Program-made: the position numbers and the translations under genes
Part shown: positions 1-5,224 of the stretch, in pieces
How positions within the stretch are numbered: the stretch's first letter is position 1
Layout: each line of letters begins with the position of its first letter
The notes under the pieces: generated by a model
The model's database searches: none
Told to the model about the DNA's origin: nothing
What the model saw: the letters and a program-made list of their open reading frames with translations, nothing else
Origin: a bacterium
GTDB lineage: Bacteria; Planctomycetota; J058; JACQDU01
Assembly (NCBI GenBank): GCA_016200955.1
Contig: JACQDU010000262.1
Location: 1-8,773, forward strand
DNA length: 8,773 bases
Reading direction: 5' to 3'

Positions 1-1
1 C

Positions 2-319
2 GCTCTTGGGCTCGAGGCGGACGTGCTCGTCGCGCGCGCTCCTCCGGGAGAGGAGACGGCCTCCTCGGGCTACACGCTTGCTTACAGGAAGACGGTGAAG
101 GAGAGCGACCGGAAGTTCCCGGGAGACGCCGTCCTCCTCCGGGTCGCGCCTCTCTCGAAGACCACGCCCCGCCACGTCCTCGTCGCGACGCTCGGGCCCA
201 CTCACCTGGAGATCGAGCTCATGCCGCTCGAGGGAAGCGTGAAGATCGGCCCGGCCCCTGGCGGCCCTCCGGCCTCGCTCCTCCTCCCGCCCCCGCGGAA
301 CGCGAAGCCGCGGGAGTGA
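2..319 (+). CDS. Hypothetical protein, C-terminal part (cut by window start)
   Basis: An open frame runs in from the window edge and stops at TGA 317-319, giving about 105 visible residues. A GTG at 23 could be a start, but the frame is open upstream of it, so this is more likely the tail of a larger protein. The visible part has alternating short hydrophobic strands (for example around VLLRVAPL and HVLVATLG) and ends in a Pro/Gly-rich, probably disordered tail. I see no membrane segment or catalytic motif and do not recognise the family. It lies 96 bp upstream of gpmI on the same strand, so co-transcription is possible but not shown. Codon usage matches the neighbouring genes, which supports real coding sequence. 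Confidence 0.55.
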   Translation, partial: ALGLEADVLVARAPPGEETASSGYTLAYRKTVKESDRKFPGDAVLLRVAPLSKTTPRHVLVATLGPTHLEIELMPLEGSVKIGPAPGGPPASLLLPPPRNAKPRE

Positions 320-415
320 GGCGCAAGCCGCAAGCTCTCGCTATCCTTGTGCTTGGCGTCGAGACTCCGGGAGCCCGACCTCCATGAAGACGAGACGCGC
401 AGGGCGCGAGGGTGC

Positions 416-1972
416 ATGAGCGAGCCGGTTCGCCCCTGCGTCTTCGTGATCCGTGACGGCTGGGGAGTGCGCGAGGACCCGTTCGGGAACGCGGTCCTCG
501 CCGCTCGCATCCCGCGCCACAAGGAGCTCTGGAAGAAGTACCCCACCGCTCTCGTGAACGCCTCCGAGCACTACGTCGGTCTCCCCGACGGACAGTTCGG
601 GAACAGCGAGGTCGGCCACCTCAACATGGGAGGCGGCCGCGTCGTCTACCAGGACTTCACGAGGATCTCGAAGTCGATCGAGGACGGCGATTTCTTCGAG
701 AACGAGGCGCTCCGCGGCGCCTGCCAGCGCGCCGAGGAGAGGAACCGCTCTCTCCACCTCCTCGGGCTCGTCTCGGACGGAGGAGTCCACTCCCACCTGG
801 ATCACCTCTACGCTCTCCTCGAGCTCGCGAGGCGGCGGAACGTGAAGCGCGTCCTCATCCACGTCTTCACCGACGGGAGAGACACGGCTCCCGGGAGCGC
901 GAAGGGCTTCGTCCTAGACGTGGTCGCGAAGACGAAGACGATCGGCGTCGGGCAGGTCGCGACCGTCTCGGGGCGCTACTACGCCATGGACCGAGACCGC
1001 CGCTGGGACCGCGTCCAGAGAGCTTACGACGCGATCGTCCACGGCCGCTCGCCTCACCGCGGGACGGATCCCGTCTCTCTCGTGAAAGAAAGCTACGAGA
1101 GGAAGACGACCGACGAGTTCATAGAGCCCTCGGTCGTCGTCGACTCCCAGGGAGAGCCCACGGGCACTCTCAGGCGCGGCGATCAGTGCCTGTTCTGGAA
1201 CTTCCGGGCCGACCGCGCCCGGCAGATGAGCCGCGCTCTCACGGATCCGGCGTTCGACGCCTTCCCGCGAGGCGGCGCTCCCGTGATCGAGCTCGTGGCT
1301 TTCACGGAGTACGACCGGGACATCAAGTTCGCGGGAGTCGCTTACCCGCCGCACAGGGTCGAGAACCACATCTCGTCCTTCGTCTCCTCCCTCGGCCTCG
1401 CGCAGTTCAAGTGCGCGGAGACGGAGAAGTACGCTCACGTGACCTTCTTCTGGAACGGCGGCGAGGAGGCGCCGTGCCACGGAGAGACGCGGAAGCTCAT
1501 CGACTCCCCCAAGGTCGCGACCTACGACAAGCAGCCCGAGATGAGCGCGCGCGGAGTCGCGGACGCCGTGTGCGCCCGGATCCGCGAGGCCCAGGACGCG
1601 CTCGTCGTCGTGAACTTCGCGAACACCGACATGGTCGGGCACACGGGAGTCTTCGACGCCGCGGTCGCGTCGGTCGAGACGGTGGACGAGTGCGTCGGGC
1701 GCGTGATCGACGCCGCGAACGCCAAGGGAGCGGCGACGATCGTGACGGCGGACCACGGGAACGTCGAGACCATGATCGATCCCGTGACGAAGGAGCCTCA
1801 CACGACGCACACGCGCAACCCGGTCCACGCGATCGTCGTGTCGGACGAGCACGCTGGGCGGAAGATCCGCCAGGACGGCGCGCTCTCGGACCTCGCTCCC
1901 ACGGCGCTCGAGCTCATGGGGCTCGCGAAGCCCGCCGACATGACGGGGCGCTCGCTCCTGGTGCCCGGGTAA
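416..1972 (+). CDS. gpmI: 2,3-bisphosphoglycerate-independent phosphoglycerate mutase
   Basis: This cytosolic Mn-dependent enzyme interconverts 3- and 2-phosphoglycerate in glycolysis and gluconeogenesis. I chose ATG 416 because it gives 518 aa, the usual family length, and places the DGWG metal motif at residues 14-17. A GAGGG lies 3 nt upstream; the frame is open to 347, but those residues are not family-like. Expected metal and catalytic residues are all visible: D14, the phosphorylated Ser64 in GNSEVGH (62-68), D405 and H409 in NTDMVGH, D446 and H447 in TADHGN, and H465. Substrate-binding segments SDGGVHSH (120-127), TDGRDT (152-157), SGRYYAMDRD (185-194), FRADRAR (263-269) and EKY (337-339) are intact. 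The alkaline-phosphatase-like phosphatase domain and the inserted transferase domain are both complete. The kinase gene follows after 3 bp, so the two are probably one operon and may be translationally coupled. Confidence 0.97.
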   Translation: MSEPVRPCVFVIRDGWGVREDPFGNAVLAARIPRHKELWKKYPTALVNASEHYVGLPDGQFGNSEVGHLNMGGGRVVYQDFTRISKSIEDGDFFENEALRGACQRAEERNRSLHLLGLVSDGGVHSHLDHLYALLELARRRNVKRVLIHVFTDGRDTAPGSAKGFVLDVVAKTKTIGVGQVATVSGRYYAMDRDRRWDRVQRAYDAIVHGRSPHRGTDPVSLVKESYERKTTDEFIEPSVVVDSQGEPTGTLRRGDQCLFWNFRADRARQMSRALTDPAFDAFPRGGAPVIELVAFTEYDRDIKFAGVAYPPHRVENHISSFVSSLGLAQFKCAETEKYAHVTFFWNGGEEAPCHGETRKLIDSPKVATYDKQPEMSARGVADAVCARIREAQDALVVVNFANTDMVGHTGVFDAAVASVETVDECVGRVIDAANAKGAATIVTADHGNVETMIDPVTKEPHTTHTRNPVHAIVVSDEHAGRKIRQDGALSDLAPTALELMGLAKPADMTGRSLLVPG

Positions 1973-1975
1973 GCC

Positions 1976-3364
1976 ATGAAGCTCAAGCTCACGTTCCTGA
2001 CCGGGCACTATCGCGGACACGCGCTCGAGTTCGAGGCGCCGAGGACGTTCGTGCTCGGGCGCTCGTCGAGCTCGGACGTGCAGCTCTACGACGCGAAGCT
2101 CTCGCGGCGGCACTGCGCGTTCCGCATCGACAACGAGGGCGTGCGCTACAAGGACCTCGCCTCCGTGAACGGCACCTTCCTGAACGGAGCGCGCGTCACG
2201 GAAGGGTTCCTGAAGGACGGCGACCTCCTCGTGCTCGGCGACACGCAGATGGCCGTCGCGCTCGACGCCCACGGCGAGACGGTCTTCGTGGACCCCACGC
2301 AGCACGTGGAGCCCATGCCGGTGACGGGCGATCCCATGACGGCCATGATCCCCGCGGGCTCGAGCCTCACGCCGGCGGCTCCCGGGACCCCGACCGCGGC
2401 CCTCGCCATCGGGCCCACGTGCGAGATCTGCCAGAAGGTGATCCCGGCTTCCGAGATCAACGACGCCGCTCACCGGAAGGGCCGCTACGTCTGCGCTCGC
2501 TGCAAGGGCCCTCGCGTGGACGTGCCCGGCTACGCGCTCGGGAAGTGTCTCGGCGAGGGAGCCATGGGAGCCGTCTTCGAGGCGCGCTCGCCCGAGGGAC
2601 GGCAGGTCGCGATCAAGGTCTTGAAGGTCCAGGGAGACGTCTCGCAGGAGGACCGCCAGCGCTTCTACCGCGAGGCGGCCACGACCGGCGCCCTCGTGCA
2701 CCCGAACGTCGTGCGCCTCCTCGGCCAGGGAGAGGCGGGGCCCGCTCTGTACATCATCATGGAGTTCATCAAGGGCCAGAGCCTGAAGAAGCTCATCGAC
2801 GAGAAGGGCCCGCTCATGGTGCCTCACGCGCTCCACGTCACGCGCCAGATCGCCGCCGCGCTCGAGCACGCGAGGACGCGCCAGATCATCCACCGCGACG
2901 TGAAGCCCGAGAACATCCTCGTCCAGGAAGACGGCGTCGCCAAGCTCACCGACTTCGGCCTCGCGAAGTCGGTCCTCTCCGCCGGACGCTCCGGCCTCAC
3001 GCGCCCGGGCGAGGGAATGGGCACGCTTCCTTACATGCCGCCCGAGCAGATCGACAACGCGCTCGAGGCCGACCACCGGAGCGATGTCTACTCGCTCGGC
3101 GCGACGCTCTACCACATGCTCACGGGGAAGAAGCCGTTCTACGCGAAGTCGAACATCGACTTCTTCATGAAGATCATGAACGACCACCCGACGCCGATCG
3201 CCGAGTTCCGGAACGACGTGCCCGGCGTGGTCACGAACCTGATCGCCAAGTGCATGGCGAAGAAGCCCGCGGACAGGTTCCAGACGGCAGGGGACCTCGT
3301 CGGGCTCATCAGCCAGCTTCTCTCGAAGGATTACTCGTCCAAGGAGACGGTCGAGGGGAGCTGA
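1976..3364 (+). CDS. FHA domain / Cys4 / Ser-Thr protein kinase
   Basis: This 462-aa protein is predicted to be cytosolic, with no membrane segment. An N-terminal FHA domain (about residues 3-97) should bind phosphothreonine peptides: it has GRS (28-30), SRRH (43-46), NGT (65-67) and NG (70-71). A Pro/Ala/Thr-rich linker (about 105-147) leads to a small Cys4 element, C149-x2-C152 and C173-x2-C176, probably a zinc ribbon. A Hanks-type kinase fills about 186-448, with a Gly loop GEGAMG (193-198), VAIK Lys214, helix-C Glu233, HRDVKPEN (306-313), DFG (326-328) and a PPE in place of APE (355-357). All catalytic residues are present, so it should be active; the RD motif suggests activation-loop phosphorylation. 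ATG 1976 lies 3 bp after the gpmI stop with no clear Shine-Dalgarno, pointing to coupled translation. Its targets are unknown; the FHA domain could read its own phosphorylation. Confidence 0.93.
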   Translation: MKLKLTFLTGHYRGHALEFEAPRTFVLGRSSSSDVQLYDAKLSRRHCAFRIDNEGVRYKDLASVNGTFLNGARVTEGFLKDGDLLVLGDTQMAVALDAHGETVFVDPTQHVEPMPVTGDPMTAMIPAGSSLTPAAPGTPTAALAIGPTCEICQKVIPASEINDAAHRKGRYVCARCKGPRVDVPGYALGKCLGEGAMGAVFEARSPEGRQVAIKVLKVQGDVSQEDRQRFYREAATTGALVHPNVVRLLGQGEAGPALYIIMEFIKGQSLKKLIDEKGPLMVPHALHVTRQIAAALEHARTRQIIHRDVKPENILVQEDGVAKLTDFGLAKSVLSAGRSGLTRPGEGMGTLPYMPPEQIDNALEADHRSDVYSLGATLYHMLTGKKPFYAKSNIDFFMKIMNDHPTPIAEFRNDVPGVVTNLIAKCMAKKPADRFQTAGDLVGLISQLLSKDYSSKETVEGS

Positions 3365-3368
3365 AGCT

Positions 3369-3405
3369 CGGTGTCCGGTTGCCGATGTCCGGTTGCCGGT
3401 GACCC
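3369..3405 (+). repeat. Short heptamer array (CGGTNNC units)
   Basis: Five consecutive 7-bp units start 4 nt after the kinase stop codon: CGGTGTC, CGGTTGC, CGATGTC, CGGTTGC, CGGTGAC, then CCG. The same heptamer family, with CGGTTGC identical, recurs in the larger array at 5120-5212, where it reads this way on the minus strand. Heptanucleotide tandem repeats are known elsewhere in bacteria, for example the STRR sequences of heterocystous cyanobacteria. No function is evident here. Confidence 0.75.
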
Positions 3406-3433
3406 GCGTCTCTTCCACGAGTAGCCTGTCGAT

Positions 3434-3460
3434 GCGCGCCGCCCGTCGCGGACGGCGCGC
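3434..3460. terminator. GC-rich hairpin in the convergent intergenic region
   Basis: Arms GCGCGCCG (3434-3441) and CGGCGCGC (3453-3460) are perfectly complementary around an 11-nt loop. An alternative inner stem, CCGTC/GACGG with a GCG loop, is also possible. The hairpin lies about 70 bp after the kinase stop, in a gene-free gap, and could help end plus-strand transcription. No T-tract follows, so intrinsic termination is uncertain. Confidence 0.45.
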
Positions 3461-3512
3461 GTCTCCAGCTGGCGGCGGTGTCGCGGATGATCGATCCCCG
3501 TTGTCGCGAGAA

Positions 3513-3548
3513 GATCCGGGCGACCCGGAGGTAGAGGTCGCCCGGATC
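3513..3548. terminator. Perfect 13-bp inverted repeat, probable bidirectional terminator
   Basis: GATCCGGGCGACC (3513-3525) and GGTCGCCCGGATC (3536-3548) form a perfect 13-bp stem with a 10-nt loop. It sits 17 bp beyond the stop of the minus-strand 171-aa gene and about 150 bp beyond the convergent kinase gene. That is the classic place for a shared terminator or 3' end-protecting stem. Neither side has a clear T-run, so it may act as an RNA-stability or Rho-assisted element rather than a canonical intrinsic terminator. Confidence 0.6.
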
Positions 3549-3565
3549 CCTCGCGCGGTTGCGAC

Positions 3566-4081
3566 CTAGGCGACGTGAGTCGGACCACCCGTCTCGGGCG
3601 CGGGAGGAGGAGGCGGCGCGTCCGGCTCGGAGGAGGCGCTCTCGTCGAGCGCCTTCTTCTGGAGGCGGCCCATGGTGTGGTGCCGCTTGCGCGACTCGCG
3701 CATCTTGCGGGCGCGCTTGTCCGCCTCTTCGGCCGTGAGAGCGCGGTGCTTCTTGTCGGGCCTGAAGCCGAACTTCGCGATCTCGGGGTTGTCGTTGCCG
3801 AGGAAAGCCTTGAGGCCGATGCTGAGGCCCATCACGAATCTCCGGATCTCGACCCGCTTCGAGGCGAGCGCGATCGACGCCTTCTCGAGCTCGGTCTTCT
3901 TGGCTCGCTTGGTCTTGAAGGGCATCCTGAGCTCGTCGGCCTTCGCGAGCAGCTCGGGCTTGGTGAAGACCGTCCCGTCGACGGCGACGTGCGCATCGGC
4001 CGCGAGGAGCATCTTGGCGGCCGTGTGGAAAGTGTCCAGGGTGAGCTCGTCTCCACGGATGATCTCGGGCTTGGCGGACAT
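3566..4081 (-). CDS. Basic hypothetical protein with C-terminal R/K-rich TMG-QK motif
   Basis: This 171-aa protein begins at ATG 4081 with a strong AGAAGGAGAG ribosome binding site (4088-4097, AGGAGA core 8 nt upstream) and ends at TAG. The N-terminal half (10-95) is probably mostly helical and Lys-rich, with KTKRAKKTELEK at 56-67. A KFGFRPDKK segment follows (103-111), then an Arg/Lys-rich stretch whose RKRHHTMGRLQKKA (131-144) resembles a tail motif I associate with small uncharacterised proteins of Acidobacteria-like genomes. The last 25 residues are Pro-rich and probably disordered. There is no signal peptide or membrane segment. The charge suggests nucleic-acid or ribosome association, but that is inference. 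It appears monocistronic, convergent with the kinase gene, with a candidate sigma-54 promoter about 70 nt upstream of the start. The gene is well supported; the function is unknown. Confidence 0.8.
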   Translation of the reverse strand: MSAKPEIIRGDELTLDTFHTAAKMLLAADAHVAVDGTVFTKPELLAKADELRMPFKTKRAKKTELEKASIALASKRVEIRRFVMGLSIGLKAFLGNDNPEIAKFGFRPDKKHRALTAEEADKRARKMRESRKRHHTMGRLQKKALDESASSEPDAPPPPPAPETGGPTHVA

Positions 4082-4087
4082 GGCGGA

Positions 4088-4097
4088 CTCTCCTTCT
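4088..4097 (-). promoter_or_regulatory. Strong Shine-Dalgarno for the 171-aa gene
   Basis: The minus strand reads AGAAGGAGAG, with an AGGAGA core ending 8 nt before the ATG. It is the best ribosome binding site in the window. It fixes the start at 4081 and argues that the gene is translated. Confidence 0.8.
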
Positions 4098-4161
4098 TTC
4101 GTTCTCCCGGGTTGGTTTCGGACGTTGCCCCTCCCCTAGGGAGGAGTCGCTGGACCCCTTT

Positions 4162-4177
4162 TGCATGCGGGATGCCA
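4162..4177 (-). promoter_or_regulatory. Candidate sigma-54 (-24/-12) promoter
   Basis: The minus strand reads TGGCATCCCGCATGCA. Compared with the consensus TGGCACG-N4-TTGCA it keeps TGGCA at -24, TGCA at -12, and exactly 10 nt between the near-invariant GG and GC. The predicted start is near 4151, giving a leader of about 70 nt before the 171-aa gene. Palindromic repeats about 98-120 bp upstream would suit an activator-binding enhancer. It differs from consensus at the last two bases of the -24 element and the first T of the -12 element, so it remains a candidate. Confidence 0.45.
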
Positions 4178-4243
4178 GTCGCTTCGCGCGAGCACGATCA
4201 CTGGAGAACAAGGACTTGCGCGCGGCCCGACCGCGGGCGGATG

Positions 4244-4284
4244 GCGACGTCGCGGCGACGTCGCGGCGACGTCGCTACGTCGCG
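4244..4284. repeat. Three tandem 10-bp palindromes, 11-bp period, possible enhancer
   Basis: The palindrome GCGACGTCGC occurs perfectly at 4244-4253, 4255-4264 and 4266-4275, one G between copies. A half-site ACGTCGCG follows at 4277-4284. The 11-bp period puts the dyads on about the same face of the helix. Relative to the predicted sigma-54 start near 4151 they centre at about -98, -109 and -120, the usual range for enhancer-binding-protein sites. The array also begins 8 bp past the 3' end of the activator remnant, so it could instead fold as a transcript-end hairpin. Confidence 0.6.
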
Positions 4285-4291
4285 CGGGGCT

Positions 4292-4561
4292 TCAGCCATT
4301 CTCGGCGAGGATGCGCTGGATGTGCCGGCGACTCACGCCGAGCTCGATGGCGGCGGCCTGCGTGTCGCCTTGGTGCTTGTCCACCACAGGCTTGACGATC
4401 TCGTACGTGAGCGGTTCCTTCCGCGTCCACGAGGTCGGGCGGACCACGGGGATCTTCAGGCAGCGGGCGGAGAGGGGCACGTCCGGAGGCGCGAGGGCGG
4501 CGGCCGCCCCGATCTTGTTCTCGAGCTGGCGGAAGTTGCCGGGCCAGTCGTAGGCGTCTCA
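4292..4561 (-). pseudogene. C-terminal remnant of a sigma-54 enhancer-binding protein
   Basis: Only 88 residues remain before the TGA stop at 4294-4292. The first part, YDWPGNFRQLEN, matches the YDWPGNVRELEN signature at the end of the AAA+ domain of NtrC-type activators. The last part, GDTQAAAIELGVSRRHIQRIL, is a Fis-type helix-turn-helix. In this frame a TGA lies directly upstream (4561-4559), and the receiver or sensor domain, Walker motifs and GAFTGA loop are all absent from the DNA beyond. Such activators normally exceed 400 aa. A GTG at 4480 could start a 62-aa DNA-binding peptide, but it has no clear ribosome binding site. The break may be a frameshift, since the minus-strand frame through the adjacent 42-bp repeats is open up to this point. 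It could once have bound the neighbouring palindromes. Confidence 0.8.
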
Positions 4562-4935
4562 TGGGCGAGCACTCCGATGGTGGACGCGCCTGCGTCGACG
4601 GGGGAGGAGATGTCGGCCCTGACGGCCGCGATGATGTCGATGACGGCCTCGAAGATGTCGTTCACGACCACGTCGAGGTCGATGACGGCCTCGAAGATGT
4701 CGTTCACGACCACGTCGAGGTCGATGACGGCCTCGGAGATGTCGTTCACGACCACGTCGAGGTCGATGACGTCCTCGGAGATGTCGTTCACGAGGTCGAT
4801 GACGGCCTCGGAGATGTCGTTCACGGCCACGTCGAGGTCGATGACGGCCTCGGAGATGTCGTTCACGACCACGTTGAGGTCGATGACGAGGGCGATGTCC
4901 GTGTCATCGTGTCCGACGTCGACGGCGTGGTGTCC
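4562..4935 (-). pseudogene. Repeat-bearing minus-strand open frame, probably decayed coding sequence
   Basis: A minus-strand frame stays open across this stretch and translates the 42-bp repeats as a 14-residue unit, DLDVVVNDISEAVI. Every codon of the first repeat ends in G or C in this frame, against 10 of 14 in the plus-strand frame that also stays open, so the minus strand is the likelier ancestral coding strand. No ATG or GTG with a ribosome binding site precedes the repeats. Upstream the frame runs through antisense kinase debris and the heptamer array, and downstream it passes out of frame over the activator remnant. I do not recognise the product. An alternative reading is a plus-strand acidic protein starting at ATG 4561 (214 codons, D/V/H/E-rich), with weaker codon bias. 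Confidence 0.35.
4636..4888. repeat. 42-bp tandem repeat, six copies plus a partial
   Basis: Copies begin at 4636, 4678, 4720, 4762, 4795 and 4837; a 10-bp partial copy starts at 4879. Five copies are 42 bp. The fourth is 33 bp through loss of 9 bp near its end. Both lengths are multiples of three, so reading frame is preserved. Copies differ by a few substitutions (GAAGAT versus GGAGAT, ACCACG versus GCCACG, GTCGAG versus GTTGAG). There is no spacer between copies. Confidence 0.9.
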
Positions 4936-5003
4936 GAAGTGGGTGCGCCAGCGGTCACGACATCGGTGGCGTCGCGTGCGCCAGACGCACGGGCACGGTC
5001 CCG

Positions 5004-5046
5004 GTCGCGGCAGCTCATCCGCCGCGACGTGAAGACCGAGAACCTT
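5004..5046 (+). pseudogene. Fossil of a Ser/Thr kinase catalytic loop
   Basis: The plus strand translates here as RQLIRRDVKTENL, matching the RQIIHRDVKPENIL catalytic loop of the intact kinase in this window. At DNA level 5004-5045 matches 2875-2916 at 36 of 42 positions by hand count. The catalytic Asp, Lys and Asn are kept, but His of HRD is Arg. No Gly loop, DFG or later kinase motif is found in any frame nearby, and heptamer repeats follow at once. The TENL variant suggests it came from a different kinase rather than a recent copy of the neighbour. Confidence 0.5.
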
Positions 5047-5054
5047 ACCCGTGC

Positions 5055-5070
5055 AAAGTCTAGCAGAGGT
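5055..5070 (-). promoter_or_regulatory. Weak promoter-like sequence
   Basis: The minus strand reads TGCTAGACTTTGC, resembling an extended -10 (TGn followed by TAGACT). No convincing -35 box is seen at the right distance. It would drive minus-strand transcription into the repeat-bearing region at 4562-4935. This is a visual match only. Confidence 0.2.
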
Positions 5071-5100
5071 CCCGGGAGTGAGCGCGCCTTCCGCTGGAGC

Positions 5101-5122
5101 CCGGTTCCGGATCCGGAACCGG
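5101..5122. repeat. Perfect 22-bp palindrome at the end of the heptamer array
   Basis: The sequence centred on GGATCC at 5109-5114 is a perfect 22-bp palindrome made of CCGG and AACC/GGTT blocks. It is in effect a head-to-head inversion of heptamer units and marks the distal end of the array. In a minus-strand transcript from the GTPase operon it lies about 100 nt past the last stop and could form a hairpin. Confidence 0.8.
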
Positions 5123-5212
5123 AGACCGGTGACCGGAAACCGGAAACCGGAGACCGGAGACCGGAGACCGGCAACCGGAGACCGGCAACCGGAGACCGCT
5201 AACCGGAGACCG
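5120..5212 (-). repeat. Heptamer array, 13 units of CGGTNNC
   Basis: Thirteen consecutive 7-bp units occupy 91 bp. On the minus strand they are mostly CGGTCTC, with CGGTTGC, CGGTTTC, CGGTCAC and one CGGTTAG. Bases 5 to 7 vary while CGGT is constant. The array begins 12 nt after the stop of the downstream GTPase gene and matches the five-unit array after the kinase gene. Because units are 7 bp, all three frames translate as repeats, producing spurious proline/glycine/arginine-rich frames on both strands. Confidence 0.9.
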
Positions 5213-5224
5213 GGTCTCGCTCGC

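Noticed and set aside
1186..3402. Long plus-strand frame across gpmI and the kinase
   Set aside because: It overlaps both in another frame and its product is an Arg/Gly/Pro-rich shadow with no motif.
914..3418. Very long minus-strand open frame (over 800 codons) opposite gpmI and the kinase
   Set aside because: It is antisense to two genes with every catalytic motif intact. Its product is Arg/Asp/Val/His-rich with no domain, the usual shadow of GC-rich coding DNA.
4151..4164. Plus-strand sigma-54-like TGG...TTGC
   Set aside because: Only 9 nt separate GG and GC where 10 are needed, and no plus-strand gene follows; the overlapping minus-strand match has correct spacing.
4636..4888. CRISPR array
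   Set aside because: The 42-bp copies abut with no unique spacers, preserve a reading frame, and no cas gene is nearby.
3575..5032. Long plus-strand frame crossing the 171-aa gene, the activator remnant and the 42-bp repeats
   Set aside because: It is antisense to a gene with a strong ribosome binding site and to a recognisable helix-turn-helix; it has no start signal and no domain.
3405..5100. Insertion sequence or integron
   Set aside because: No transposase or integrase motif and no target-site duplication could be found; the flanking heptamer arrays are not transposon ends of a type I know.
5120..5212. Coding repeat such as TGNRRPETGDR
   Set aside because: A 7-bp unit gives repeats in all frames of both strands, and the CGGT core is conserved as DNA, so the peptide is a by-product.
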